From NCBI RefSeq assembly GCF_017357425.1, contig NZ_CP014571.1, positions 992,001 to 1,056,000 on the forward strand: a stretch of 64,000 bases of DNA, written 5' to 3'. A program made the translations under genes and the position numbers. Of the stretch, positions 18,401 to 26,938 are shown piece by piece. The notes below the pieces were generated by a model that saw nothing but the letters and a program-made list of their open reading frames with translations, did not search any database and was not told where the DNA came from. Within the stretch, counting starts at the first letter, position 1. The number at the start of each line of letters is the position of its first letter. The stretch comes from Arthrobacter sp. D5-1 (lineage in GTDB: Bacteria > Actinomycetota > Actinomycetes > Actinomycetales > Micrococcaceae).

Positions 18401-19956
18401 AGCACGTTGAAGGAAGCGAGCTTGAGGCTGCCTCCCACATCGGCAGGACCTTCCGGCCGGGTGGCGGTGAAGCTGGCCGGTTGGACCGAACCAGCATTGG
18501 CCGCGTTGAGTGCGGTGAGCGGCTGGAACTTCCAGGAGTTGTTGCCGTAGCCAAGGATGACGTCGGTCCGGAACTGTGCGGGCGAACCCACACGAACGGG
18601 ATCCGAGGTTGTCAGGTACGGCAGTTGCTGGGCCTTGGTGGTGGCGTCCTTGAGGAAGTTGGTGGACGCACCGTCGTCGAGCTTGATGCCCCGCAGCGCG
18701 TTGTCCGCCACCACGGCAGCGTACTCCGGCGAGCCATAAGCGGCCACGGCCGTGGGCTGCACCAAGGGCGAGGTCCCGGCCGCGAGGCCGATTTCGCCGT
18801 ACTGGTTCAGGGAGTAGTTATCCGTGACCGTGAAATCGCCCTGGGGGGCTACGAGCATGCCTTCGAGGCTTTCCCTCGCGGCCTCATTCGCCGGCAAGGC
18901 AAACGGCGTGGACTTGACCTCGGGGGCCGCCTCAGCGAGCTTCTTCAACCCTGCAGCTTCAACCGTGAGCTGGGTCTGGTTGGCGAATTCGCTGACGACG
19001 CCTGTGAGTTCCAGGTAGTCGCCCTGCTGGACGGTTCCCGTGGTCGTGGGTGAGTAGACGAACAAAGCGTCCGACGCCGTCCTGGCCGCCCCGGCAGTAT
19101 CGCCGCCGGTTCCGGGGGTCTGGACGTAGTAGCCGTTGAACCCGCCGGTGGCGTACAGTGCGGTGACCTTGCCGCGCGTGGTCACGGTGCTGCCGACCAG
19201 GGGGCTCGCCGTACCCGTTCCCTGGATCTCGGCAATGGCCTTGACACCGGGCTCCGGCTCCGGATCCGTGGGAGGGGTTCCACCGCCGTTGGAGGCCGTG
19301 GGGGTAATGGTGGCGTTCAGGCTGAAGTCCGTGGCGTTGGAGTCCGTGTCCGCCCCGTTGGTGCGGTTCAGGCTCTTGACGTCCGAGTTGCCGGTGGGCG
19401 CAGTGGCCGCGGCGGTTTCGAACGTGTTGGAGGTGCCATAGCCCAGGAGGTCGGCAATGGCGGCGTTGCCGGTCACTGATCCAGCCGGGAGCGGGGACAC
19501 AGCGGTGGACTGCTTGGCCAGGACCAGTGTTCCTGTGGTTCCGCTGGGGTTCAGCGTCCCGGTGGCTTGGACATCGGCCGTGGGAAGGGCCGGGGCGGTG
19601 GAGGCTCCGCTGTTGGTGGCTCCCTGGACCAGGAAGTAGCCCTTGGCAGGGATGGTGCCGGTCAGGGGGGTGATCCCCGTGGGTGCGGCGGTGGCTGTGC
19701 CTGAACGGTACTGCAACGACCAGCCTGACAGGCTGACCGGGGAATCCGAGGAGTTGTAGAGCTCAACGAACTTGTTCTTGAACGCGGCGCCGGCACTGCC
19801 ACCGCTGAGGTAAGCCTCGTTGATGACTACCGCCGATGAGCCGGCAGGGGCGGACGGATCATCCGCCGCCATGGCCGGAGCGGCCGTCAGCGGGGCGGCG
19901 AGCAACCCCACTGACAAGACCGTTCCTGCCAGTACTTTCCACTGTTGTTGGTGCAT
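15421..19956 (-). CDS. Secreted bifunctional ExeM/NucH-type endonuclease and 5'-nucleotidase
   Basis: A 1511-residue exported enzyme predicted to degrade extracellular DNA and strip phosphate from nucleotides. Sec signal peptide with AMA-A site (residues 1-30); lamin-tail domain (about 40-215, VVINEAYLSGGSAGAAFKNKFVELY); OB-fold (about 235-340); endonuclease/exonuclease/phosphatase domain (about 510-830, LASFNVLNYF to ASDHDPVVVG); calcineurin-like phosphoesterase (about 845-1100, GINDFHGRID, GDNIGAS, GNHEFD, FTGHTHKEY); 5'-nucleotidase C-domain (about 1150-1390, LGNLVADSLVDT); Ig-like domain; short Trp/Tyr-rich tail without LPXTG. It would feed phosphate and nucleosides to the cell. No convincing PHO box is visible upstream. 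Confidence 0.93.
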   Translation of the reverse strand: MHQQQWKVLAGTVLSVGLLAAPLTAAPAMAADDPSAPAGSSAVVINEAYLSGGSAGAAFKNKFVELYNSSDSPVSLSGWSLQYRSGTATAAPTGITPLTGTIPAKGYFLVQGATNSGASTAPALPTADVQATGTLNPSGTTGTLVLAKQSTAVSPLPAGSVTGNAAIADLLGYGTSNTFETAAATAPTGNSDVKSLNRTNGADTDSNATDFSLNATITPTASNGGGTPPTDPEPEPGVKAIAEIQGTGTASPLVGSTVTTRGKVTALYATGGFNGYYVQTPGTGGDTAGAARTASDALFVYSPTTTGTVQQGDYLELTGVVSEFANQTQLTVEAAGLKKLAEAAPEVKSTPFALPANEAARESLEGMLVAPQGDFTVTDNYSLNQYGEIGLAAGTSPLVQPTAVAAYGSPEYAAVVADNALRGIKLDDGASTNFLKDATTKAQQLPYLTTSDPVRVGSPAQFRTDVILGYGNNSWKFQPLTALNAANAGSVQPASFTATRPEGPADVGGSLKLASFNVLNYFPTTGDQLAGCVFYTDREGNPITVKEGCNARGAANAENFERQQAKIVAAITKSGADVVSLEEIENSAQFGKERDYALSKLVEALNVKTPGVWDYVRTPANAPPLSDEDMIRTAFIYKKAVAEPVGESIIHNDTVAFASARKPLAQVFKPVGGADDKKFIAIVNHFKSKGSAATPDDTDKGQGASNIARTKQAESLLAFSKDLQASKGTDKVFLIGDFNAYAKEDPINVLTGAGYADLEVGTGKHSYLFGGMVGSLDHILASPAAAKAVTGTDIWNINSVESVALEYSRYNNNVTNYYAADEFRASDHDPVVVGLDLTAEAPASVDLQFLGINDFHGRIDTNTVLFAGTVEKLRAAAAPGATAFISAGDNIGASLFASSVAKDQPTIDVLNTLELQASAVGNHEFDGGWQDLRDRVVAGGTNAKFAYLGANVYQKGTTTPVLPEYKVLDMNGMRVAVIGTVTQEVPSLVTPAGISDLEFGDPVEAINRVAAKIKADDLADLIIVESHDGAASGTPEGATLEQEVAAGGPFAKLVNETTPDVAAIFTGHTHKEYAWDAPVLDANGQPTGKTRPIVQTGNYGENVGSVTLTVDTASKSVTAYKAAIVDRTTETAESLVAAYPRVAAVKTIVDKALAQAAEIGNQPVGAVTADITTAFTPDPAGGAPKRDDRANESTLGNLVADSLVDTLKAPELGAAEIGVVNPGGLRNELYYAPDGTITYAEANAVLPFVNNLWTTSLTGAQFKTLLEQQWQTNADGTVPSRPYQQLGLSKNINYTYDAARPAGDRVTGIWVNGAVIDPAKQYRIGTFSFLATGGDNFRVFKEGSNTKDTGLVDRDAWIKYLQEHKPVSPDFARRSVAVVNSTAAGVKAGEPIALAVSKLNLTSIGSPANATLNAVFVDSKGAAVTLGSVPVTAGAATVDLKVPASAAAGTGTLVLTAVESGTVVKTLVTVAESGPNPPQCTAPTKPSKWYDIVGWLRYAFAWLEYQRCLRG

Positions 19957-20000
19957 CCGCTCTAACTTTCATTAGGGGACCCTGTGGGGCCCTTTGGACG

Positions 20001-20027
20001 ACGCCCACAATCTTGTGAAGTGGGCGT
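20001..20027. promoter_or_regulatory. Inverted repeat upstream of nuclease/nucleotidase gene
   Basis: ACGCCCAC (20001-20008) and GTGGGCGT (20020-20027) separated by 11 bp, 44 bp upstream of the nuclease start. It is either an operator or the 3' hairpin of the preceding lipoprotein gene; there is no T-run. The rest of 19957-20138 shows nothing. Confidence 0.4.
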
Positions 20028-20138
20028 TGTTCCGGAAGTTACTCCGGGGTAAACCTATTGCTCGGGCATAGCAGAACACGATGGAATGAATGGGAGGTGG
20101 ACCGGGGGTGGCCGCTGGGTTCCCTTGGCACTCGTGCG

Positions 20139-20630
20139 TTACCTGGCGGCACCCTTAAGGGTGCCGGTGGTGGCGGCTCCGGCCTCGCCACCGATCAGGC
20201 AGACGATCTCCCGGTCACCGTTTTTCCAGGAGTCGCTGGTGGGGTGGAGGAAGGTCACATCCAGCGCAGATTCCTCGAACGGCAGGCCAACAAACGTTGC
20301 GAACTGGGCACCGCAGTATTCTTCAGCCTGGGTGCCCACCTCAGTGTCGCCGGGGAACGCAGACGCGTCCATGTTGGTCAGCGCGTAGGCCTCAAGGTCG
20401 TGGCTCTGATCGCACGGAATGATGGTGACATCCATAACTTCCTGGCTGTCCGGATTGGCGATGCAGTCGCCCAACTTCACCTTGAAGGCATCGGCCTTGG
20501 ACGATTCCGTAGGCTTTCCTGACTCATCCCGCTTGGCGTCGCCGCTGCTGATCAACGAACAGCCCGCCAGCGCAATCGATGCCATGCCCAGCACGGCAGC
20601 GGTCCTCAATCGTCGTGAAAAGTGGTGCAT
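20139..20630 (-). CDS. Septum-formation family lipoprotein
   Basis: A 163-residue predicted lipoprotein: basic N-terminus (MHHFSRRLRT), hydrophobic segment and lipobox LAGC. The mature part has the cysteine-containing pattern of the actinobacterial septum-formation domain (KVKLGDCI, VTIIPCDQSHDLEAYA, EEYCGAQFATFVG, IVCLIGG), with four cysteines likely in two disulfides. In this family a role at the cell envelope or division site is suggested but not proven. The ATG at 20630 is chosen because AGGA sits 6 bp upstream. The gene stands alone between the nuclease and VOC genes. Confidence 0.85.
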   Translation of the reverse strand: MHHFSRRLRTAAVLGMASIALAGCSLISSGDAKRDESGKPTESSKADAFKVKLGDCIANPDSQEVMDVTIIPCDQSHDLEAYALTNMDASAFPGDTEVGTQAEEYCGAQFATFVGLPFEESALDVTFLHPTSDSWKNGDREIVCLIGGEAGAATTGTLKGAAR

Positions 20631-20792
20631 GTGGGTCCTCATTCCCCGCGGGACAGCAGGCAAGGGGCCTGCGATCGACAGTGAGGGACCTGACAAGGAC
20701 CCACGCCGGCTGATCCCCCAACGCCGGCAATGAGTGGATCCGGCCGGCTGCCCTCGGTGGAGGGCGCCGGGCAGACCCGGTGCAGTGAAACC

Positions 20793-21578
20793 CTAGGCCG
20801 TTTGGCCCAGGTCCTGGATGACTTTGAAGACAGCTCCCGTGGGGTCCTGCAGCGTAGCCAAACGACCAAACGGTGTGTCCTCTGCAGGTTGTGTGATGGT
20901 GGCGCCCAAGGCTGTTGCTTGCTCCACTGTGGCGTCCGTGTCCTCCACGGCGAAGTACACGCTCCACATGGAGGGGACCTGTTCCGGAAGGAAACCGGAG
21001 GCATCCATGATGCCCGCCTTGGCGTCGTCTCCGGCGCCGAGGGTGGTGTACCGGAAATCCGGAGTATCGCTCATGACGTCCGTGTCCCAGCCAAAGACTT
21101 CCTGGTAGAAGGTGACCGCTGCCTCGTAATCCTTGGAAAGGAGTTCGTGCCACGCAGGAGCGCCGGCCTCAGCCGCCAGCTCGTAGCCCGTCATTTCCCC
21201 GAATTCCCAAGCTCCGATGGACGCGCCTGAGGCGTCACCGTACATGGCCATGGTGCCCTGCTCGGGAACTTCCATGGGTTCCAAATACACCTGACCCCCA
21301 TGGGTGGCTGCTGCCTCGGTGGTTGCCTTGATGTCATCGGTACGAAGGTAAGTGGACCAGACATCCGGCATGGCACCCATGTCAGCCTGCTTCGCCATGA
21401 TGCCCGCCACCATCCGGCCGTCCTTCAGCGCCGTGATGTAGCCGCCGTACTTTTCCTCATCCCCGGTCTCATACGTCCAGCCGAAAAGCGCGCTGTAGAA
21501 CGTCTTCGCTTTCTCAGTATCGGACGTCATCAGATCAATCCAGCAGGGTGCGCCGGGAGTGATGTCAGGCTTAGGCAT
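20793..21578 (-). CDS. VOC-family (glyoxalase/bleomycin-resistance-like) protein, two domains
   Basis: A 261-residue cytosolic protein made of two vicinal-oxygen-chelate domains (about residues 1-125 and 130-260), each beginning with the typical PCWIDLMTSDTEKAKTFYSA or PAWHELLSKDYEAAVTFYQE segment and ending with DASGASIGAWEF or DPTGAVFKVIQ. It may isomerise, cleave or bind a small molecule. The start at 21578 precedes the conserved domain by seven residues. It is monocistronic, facing a tRNA-Ser gene. The substrate is unknown. Confidence 0.9.
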   Translation of the reverse strand: MPKPDITPGAPCWIDLMTSDTEKAKTFYSALFGWTYETGDEEKYGGYITALKDGRMVAGIMAKQADMGAMPDVWSTYLRTDDIKATTEAAATHGGQVYLEPMEVPEQGTMAMYGDASGASIGAWEFGEMTGYELAAEAGAPAWHELLSKDYEAAVTFYQEVFGWDTDVMSDTPDFRYTTLGAGDDAKAGIMDASGFLPEQVPSMWSVYFAVEDTDATVEQATALGATITQPAEDTPFGRLATLQDPTGAVFKVIQDLGQTA

Positions 21579-21746
21579 GGGTCAGGCTCCTGTTGTTATT
21601 CCGCGGCCAAAGCTACGGCATATGTCAGTGGTGTGGAGACAGAAAGAACACTATGCGGGGGGTCTGACAGTTTCAATGATCTACCGGGTGTCAGTTCTCA
21701 GTTGCGCGCTTGGCGGCCCTGCGGAACAACAATCAAACAAACAAAA

Positions 21747-21774
21747 ATGCCCCGGGTCCTGGAACCCGGGGCAT
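21747..21774. terminator. Terminator downstream of tRNA-Ser(TGA)
   Basis: An 11-bp stem ATGCCCCGGGT/ACCCGGGGCAT with a 6-nt loop. On the minus strand it is followed by a T-run (complement of CAAAAA), as expected for the tRNA on that strand. Confidence 0.85.
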
Positions 21775-21782
21775 CTCATTGG

Positions 21783-21870
21783 CGGAAGGTAAGGGATTTG
21801 AACCCTTGGTACGGGGTTACCGCACACTGGTTTTCAAGACCAGCTCCTTAGGCCGCTCGGACAACCTTCC
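21783..21870 (-). tRNA. tRNA-Ser (anticodon TGA)
   Basis: An 88-nt class II tRNA with a long variable arm, acceptor GGAAGGT/ACCTTCC with discriminator G, and anticodon loop CTTGAAA giving TGA (UCA, UCG codons). CCA is not encoded. Confidence 0.95.
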
Positions 21871-21972
21871 TCGCCTAGTAGTGTTTCATAGGGAGTTGGC
21901 TGTTCCAAAACATCACGTCCTCCAGCCCCTGCCCCGGGGGTTTGAGGACCAGCAAGAAACCGGGAGTTCGTC

Positions 21973-22956
21973 ATGAAAGCCGTCTACATCTCAGAGCCAG
22001 GCGGGCCCGAAGTCCTCGAAATCCGCGAGGTCCCCGCACCGGTGCCAGGCGCCGGGGAGGTCTTGATCGACGTCGTGGCTGCCGGACTGAACCGTGCGGA
22101 CGTCCAGCAGCGGCGCGGCTTCTACCCGCCACCGCCAGGCGCATCCGACATTCCAGGGCTTGAAGTCTCCGGACGCATCGCAGCCTTTGGTCCCGGCGTC
22201 ACCAAGGCGTTCTCCGTGGGGGATAAAGTCGTTGCGCTGCTCTCCGGCGGAGGCTACGCCCAGCAGGTGGCCGTACCTGCGGAGCAGGTTTTGCGGATTC
22301 CCGAAGGTGTGGACCTCATTACCGCCGCGGCCCTGCCTGAAGTTGCGGCCACCGTCTATTCCAACCTCATCATGACAGCGCAGATGCAGCCCGGGGAGAC
22401 AGTACTCATCCATGGCGCCACCGGCGGCATCGGCACCATGGCCATCCAGTTGGCCAAGGCCTGCGGTGCAACGGTAGCGACCACTGCCGGAACCGACGAG
22501 AAGGTGGGAACCGCCAAGGCCTTCCTGGGCGCCGACATCGCCATCAACTACACCGAAGAGGACTTCGCTGAAAGCCTCAAGGCGCAAAACGGGGGCAAAG
22601 GCGCGGACGTGATCCTCGACGTCGTGGGTGCCAAGTACCTCCAGCAGAACGTCGACGCGCTCGCCGAGTACGGCCGCCTGATCGTCATTGGCCTGCAGGG
22701 CGGGACCACCGCCGAGATCAACCTCGGCCAACTCCTCAGCAAACGGGCTGCCGTGATTGGTACGGCGCTTCGGCCGCGGTCCGTGGCCGAAAAAGGCATC
22801 ATCATGTCCGCGGTCCGCGAGTCCGTATGGCCGATGCTCACCGACGGCAGGATCAGGCCGCTCGTGGCCAAATCCTTCCCACTGGAACATGTCCGGGAAG
22901 CCCATCAGTATTTCGACTCGGGCGAGCACGTGGGCAAGGTCCTGCTGCTCCTCTGA
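21973..22956 (+). CDS. NAD(P)H-quinone oxidoreductase, medium-chain dehydrogenase family
   Basis: A 327-residue zinc-independent MDR enzyme resembling quinone oxidoreductase of the PIG3 type. A GroES-like N-domain (MKAVYISEPGGPEVLEIREV, LNRADVQQRRGFYPPPPG) and a nucleotide-binding domain with ETVLIHGATGGIGTMAIQLA (about residues 135-155) are clear. The catalytic zinc ligands of alcohol dehydrogenases are absent. It probably reduces quinones or alpha,beta-unsaturated carbonyls with NADPH. It is followed after 30 bp by a PadR regulator, probably in one operon and possibly under its control. Confidence 0.92.
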   Translation: MKAVYISEPGGPEVLEIREVPAPVPGAGEVLIDVVAAGLNRADVQQRRGFYPPPPGASDIPGLEVSGRIAAFGPGVTKAFSVGDKVVALLSGGGYAQQVAVPAEQVLRIPEGVDLITAAALPEVAATVYSNLIMTAQMQPGETVLIHGATGGIGTMAIQLAKACGATVATTAGTDEKVGTAKAFLGADIAINYTEEDFAESLKAQNGGKGADVILDVVGAKYLQQNVDALAEYGRLIVIGLQGGTTAEINLGQLLSKRAAVIGTALRPRSVAEKGIIMSAVRESVWPMLTDGRIRPLVAKSFPLEHVREAHQYFDSGEHVGKVLLLL

Positions 22957-22986
22957 TCGTTCCGTCCAACCGCTGCGAGGAGCCAT

Positions 22987-23529
22987 ATGTCCATCCGGCA
23001 CAGTCTGCTGGCCCTGCTTCAGGACCAGCCCCGGTACGGCTACGAACTGCGCGTCGAATTCGAGGACCGGACCGGTGCCGCCTGGCCGTTGAACATCGGA
23101 CAGGTTTACACCACCCTGGACCGCCTTGAGCGCGATGGCCTGGTCAGTAAAGACGGCGACGACGGCGGTGGCCACGTCATCTACAGCATCACTGACGCCG
23201 GTGCCGAGGAAGTCGAGGCGTGGTTTGGCGGCGCCGTGGACCGTGGCGCCCCGCCGCGGAACGAGATCGCCATCAAGCTTGCCCTTGCCGTGACGCTGCC
23301 CGGTGTGGATACCTCCGCGGTGATCCAATCCCAGCGTGAGGTGTCCGTCAGGGCGTTGCAGGAGCACACGCTGGCGAGGAAGGCAGTGTCCGCCAACCAA
23401 CGTTCCGTGGACACCGCGGGGCTGCTGGTACTCGATTCCTTGATTTTCCAAGCCGAAGCCGAAGTGCGCTGGTTGGACCTGTGTGAAGCGCGCATGGTGC
23501 AGGCGCAGGCCAACGGGGGAGCCACCTAG
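22987..23529 (+). CDS. PadR-family transcriptional regulator
   Basis: A 180-residue regulator: N-terminal PadR winged helix (residues 1-85, SIRHSLLALLQDQPRYGYEL, NIGQVYTTLDRLERDGLV) and a C-terminal helical dimerisation region. A strong GAGGAG ribosome site precedes the ATG. Members commonly repress detoxification genes in response to phenolics or drugs. Its position just downstream of a quinone oxidoreductase supports a role in sensing quinone-like compounds, which is inferred. Confidence 0.92.
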   Translation: MSIRHSLLALLQDQPRYGYELRVEFEDRTGAAWPLNIGQVYTTLDRLERDGLVSKDGDDGGGHVIYSITDAGAEEVEAWFGGAVDRGAPPRNEIAIKLALAVTLPGVDTSAVIQSQREVSVRALQEHTLARKAVSANQRSVDTAGLLVLDSLIFQAEAEVRWLDLCEARMVQAQANGGAT

Positions 23530-23730
23530 TCTCCTCCGGTGCGGGAGCATGGTCATCCGCCGCAAGGCTGTGACCGTTCACCGCCGCGTTGTTCCACGTT
23601 GGCGCGTTCCCCCTTTACTTGTCTGTGACGGTTGTTACTGTGCTGGAAGGCACCCGGCGATGCGGCCCCCACCGCGAAGATCGCCACCAACGGCAGCACC
23701 CATCACTGCAGCAGTTCTCAAGGAGGAGAT

Positions 23731-26001
23731 ATGGGCAAGGTTTCTGACAAGGCCGGACTCACGGAAGGATTGGATCCTACGCTGCCTTCCCCGGCCGTGG
23801 ATGACTCAGTCCGTGAGGCAGAAGAGCGGAGATGGACCCCGGCAAAGATCGGGCTGTGGGTGGCGATCTCGCTGCTGGGAGCGGTGGCATGGTTCATGCT
23901 GGCGCTGGTACGCGGCGAAACCGTGAACGCCATCTGGTTCGTTTTCGCTGCGGTATGCACCTATCTGATTGGCTACCGGTTCTATTCCAAGGTTATTGAG
24001 CGCTACTTGCTCAAGCCGGATGATCGCCGCGCCACTCCTGCCGAGTACAAGGCTGATGGCAAGGACTATGTCCGCACCGACCGGAATGTGCTGTTCGGCC
24101 ACCACTTCGCCGCCATTGCCGGCGCGGGGCCGCTGGTGGGACCTGTCATCGCAGCCCAGATGGGCTATCTGCCAGGCACCATCTGGATCATCATCGGTGT
24201 CGTTCTTGCCGGTGCCGTGCAGGACTACCTGGTCATGTTCTTCTCCATGCGCCGCGGTGGCCGTTCCCTCGGCCAGATGGCACGTGAAGAACTTGGCGTC
24301 ATTGGCGGCACGGCGGCCCTCGTGGCCACCCTGCTCATCATGATCATCATTGTGGCCATCCTTGCGCTCGTCGTGGTCAACGCCCTGGGCGAGAGTCCGT
24401 GGGGTGTCTTCTCTGTGGGGATGACCATCCCCATCGCACTGTTCATGGGCGTTTACCTGCGCTTCATCCGGCCAGGAAAGGTGATGGAAGTGTCCATCAT
24501 CGGCTTCGTTTTACTGATGGCGGCCATCATCGGCGGCGGCGCAGTGGCCGGAACCGAATGGGGTGCAGCCTTCTTCCACCTCGACAAGGTCACCATTGCC
24601 TGGGGCATCATCATCTACGGCTTCATTGCTGCCATCCTGCCGGTGTGGCTGCTCCTGGCCCCTCGCGACTACCTCTCCACCTTCATGAAGATCGGCGTGA
24701 TCGTGATGCTGGCTTTGGCCATCATTGTGGTTCGTCCGGAAATCACTGTCCCCGCGTTCAGCGAGTTCGCCAGCCGTGAGAACGGACCCGTTTTCTCCGG
24801 GGCGCTGTTCCCCTTCCTCTTTGTCACCATCGCCTGTGGCGCCCTGTCAGGATTCCACGCCCTTATTTCCTCCGGCACCACTCCCAAGCTGATCGAGAAA
24901 GAACGCCAGACGCGCTTCATCGGCTATGGCGGCATGCTCATGGAGTCCTTTGTGGCCATCATGGCCCTGGTAGCTGCGATTTCGATCGACCGCGGCATCT
25001 ACTTCGCCATGAACGCACCCCTTGCCCTCACCGGAGGCACGGTGGAATCCGCAGCGCAGTGGGTGAACAGCCTCGGCCTGGCCAACGTGAACATCACCCC
25101 GGACGTGCTGGCCCAGACGGCCAAGGACGTGGGCGAGGAGAGCATCGTCTCCCGGTCCGGTGGTGCACCCACACTGGCCGTAGGCTTGGCGCACATCATG
25201 CAGCAGTTCATCGGTGGACCCGGCATGATGGCCTTCTGGTACCACTTCGCCATCATGTTTGAGGCGCTGTTCATCCTGACCGCAGTTGACGCCGGCACGC
25301 GTGTTGCCCGGTTCATGCTGCAGGATTCCATTGGCAACTTTGTTCCCAAGTTCAAGGAAGCCTCCTGGCGTCCCGGCGCTTGGCTATGCACCGCCATCAT
25401 GGTGGGTGCATGGGGTGCAGTGCTCCTGATGGGTGTCACCGACCCCCTGGGCGGGATCAATACGCTCTTCCCGTTGTTCGGCATCGCCAACCAACTCCTT
25501 GCGGCCATCGCGCTGGCGGTGTGCCTGGCCATCACTGCCAAGCGTGGCGTCTTCAAGTGGCTGTGGATCGTGGCGGTCCCTCTGGCCTTTGCGGCAGTAG
25601 TGACGATTACTGCCAGCTTCCACAAGATCTTCTCGCCGGTTCCGGCAGTGGGCTACTTCGCCAACAACCAGGCCTTCTCCAAGGCCTTGGCGGACGGCAA
25701 GACGGAGTTCGGCACGGCAAAGACCGTTGCAGCCATGGAAGCGGTGGTCCGTAACACCATGATCCAGGGCGTCCTTTCGGTCATCTTCGTGACGTTGAGC
25801 ATCATCGTGATTGTCGCCGCCCTGTTGGCGACCATCAGGGCAATCCGTGCAGGCGGCGGACAAGACCATGAGGACCCGGCCCTGCCATCCAAGGTGTATG
25901 CTCCGGCCGGACTGATCCCCACCTCAGCGGAGAAGGCCCTGCTGGCGGAGTGGAATGCCCTGCCTGCGGAGAAGCGCACGCAGAAGGCCGGGCATCACTG
26001 A
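23731..26001 (+). CDS. cstA: Carbon starvation protein CstA (pyruvate/peptide transporter family)
   Basis: A 756-residue membrane protein with about 16-18 hydrophobic helices. Family signatures include GRTDRNVLFGHHFAAIAGAG-like residues (RNVLFGHHFAAIAGAGPLVG, near 115-135) and the conserved SGFHALISSGTTPK segment. CstA/BtsT proteins import pyruvate, and some take up peptides, during carbon limitation. The start is fixed by AGGAGGAGAT directly before the ATG at 23731; the frame is open further upstream. It overlaps the small partner gene by 1 bp (ATGA), indicating translational coupling. Confidence 0.95.
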   Translation: MGKVSDKAGLTEGLDPTLPSPAVDDSVREAEERRWTPAKIGLWVAISLLGAVAWFMLALVRGETVNAIWFVFAAVCTYLIGYRFYSKVIERYLLKPDDRRATPAEYKADGKDYVRTDRNVLFGHHFAAIAGAGPLVGPVIAAQMGYLPGTIWIIIGVVLAGAVQDYLVMFFSMRRGGRSLGQMAREELGVIGGTAALVATLLIMIIIVAILALVVVNALGESPWGVFSVGMTIPIALFMGVYLRFIRPGKVMEVSIIGFVLLMAAIIGGGAVAGTEWGAAFFHLDKVTIAWGIIIYGFIAAILPVWLLLAPRDYLSTFMKIGVIVMLALAIIVVRPEITVPAFSEFASRENGPVFSGALFPFLFVTIACGALSGFHALISSGTTPKLIEKERQTRFIGYGGMLMESFVAIMALVAAISIDRGIYFAMNAPLALTGGTVESAAQWVNSLGLANVNITPDVLAQTAKDVGEESIVSRSGGAPTLAVGLAHIMQQFIGGPGMMAFWYHFAIMFEALFILTAVDAGTRVARFMLQDSIGNFVPKFKEASWRPGAWLCTAIMVGAWGAVLLMGVTDPLGGINTLFPLFGIANQLLAAIALAVCLAITAKRGVFKWLWIVAVPLAFAAVVTITASFHKIFSPVPAVGYFANNQAFSKALADGKTEFGTAKTVAAMEAVVRNTMIQGVLSVIFVTLSIIVIVAALLATIRAIRAGGGQDHEDPALPSKVYAPAGLIPTSAEKALLAEWNALPAEKRTQKAGHH

Positions 26002-26192
26002 TGAATGCGGTGGCCAAAGGGCTTCGCGGGTTCGCCACCTACATGGGTTCGCTCATGGGTGCAGACGCCTACCGCAAGTATCTGGAACACTTCAATGCCA
26101 GCGGCCATACCGGTCCTGCCATGACGGAGCGTGAGTTTTGGCGGGACCGGATGGACCGGCAGGACAGCAATCCCCAGGGCCGCTGCTGCTGA
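26001..26192 (+). CDS. YbdD/YjiX-family small protein, CstA partner
   Basis: A 63-residue protein (MNAVAKGLRGFATYMGSLMG start) with the family pattern YRKYLEHF, HTGPAMTEREFWRDRMDRQD and a Cys-Cys end. In many bacteria this short gene directly follows cstA/btsT, and it is reported to be needed for full transport activity of the partner. The ATG overlaps the cstA stop. Confidence 0.92.
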   Translation: MNAVAKGLRGFATYMGSLMGADAYRKYLEHFNASGHTGPAMTEREFWRDRMDRQDSNPQGRCC

Positions 26193-26276
26193 CGGAGAAC
26201 CAAGTTTCGCTACGAACGAAGTCGGAATCGAGGAACTGGACGGGGGTTCGCGTGAACCCCATGAGAGTATGAACGA

Positions 26277-26930
26277 ATGAGCGATCTGAACGACATTCAG
26301 CCCACGGATGAGGCTTCGGACGACACCCCCGTGGAGGGAACCATGCTGGAAGAGGGCCACAATAGGCCCAACGGACAGCAACCCGGCGGGGGAGAGTCCG
26401 GAAAGGATGCCAAGCCCAAGGGCGGCAATCTTCACGAACTTGTTGACGAACCGGCAAAGGTGATGCGGATCGGCACCATGATCCGCCAACTTTTGGAGGA
26501 AGTTAAAGCCGCGCCCCTGGACGACGCTGCACGTGGGCGCCTCGCCGAAATCCATGAGCGCTCCATCAAGGAACTCGAGGACGGTCTCGCACCTGAACTC
26601 ATCGAGGAGCTGGAACGCATCAGCTTGCCTTTTCCCGACGAAAAGGCGCCCTCCGATGCGGAACTTCGCATCGCCCAGGCACAGCTGGTGGGGTGGTTGG
26701 AAGGCTTGTTCCACGGCATCCAGGCCGCCATCGCCGCACAGCAGGCCGCCAAGGAACATGCCGCCGCGCAGATGCAACTTCGCCAGCTCCCGCCGGGAAC
26801 TGTCATCGCGCCGGGCATCGTCATTGGCGAAAATGGCCAGCCGCAGCGTGCCGCAGCGCCGGGGGCTCCCGGTGCTGCTTCGCACGGCCGGCCGGAAGAC
26901 CCCGACCACGGTCCGGGTCAGTACCTCTGA
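26277..26930 (+). CDS. bpa: Bacterial proteasome activator Bpa/PafE
   Basis: A 217-residue ATP-independent activator that opens the 20S proteasome gate to degrade unfolded or Pup-independent substrates. A disordered acidic N-terminus (1-50) is followed by the helical core (about 55-155, LVDEPAKVMRIGTMIRQLL; GWLEGLFHGIQAAIAAQQA) and a flexible tail ending in GQYL, the C-terminal docking motif known from the mycobacterial protein. A 7-bp hairpin (GGGGTTC/GAACCCC) lies 16 bp before the ATG, at 26243-26260. The next gene starts 8 bp downstream. Confidence 0.93.
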   Translation: MSDLNDIQPTDEASDDTPVEGTMLEEGHNRPNGQQPGGGESGKDAKPKGGNLHELVDEPAKVMRIGTMIRQLLEEVKAAPLDDAARGRLAEIHERSIKELEDGLAPELIEELERISLPFPDEKAPSDAELRIAQAQLVGWLEGLFHGIQAAIAAQQAAKEHAAAQMQLRQLPPGTVIAPGIVIGENGQPQRAAAPGAPGAASHGRPEDPDHGPGQYL

Positions 26931-26938
26931 GTTCGCTC

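Noticed and set aside
19957..20138. PHO box upstream of the secreted nuclease/5'-nucleotidase
   Set aside because: GTTTACC and CTTCAC fragments occur but not as GTTCA units in an 11-bp phase.
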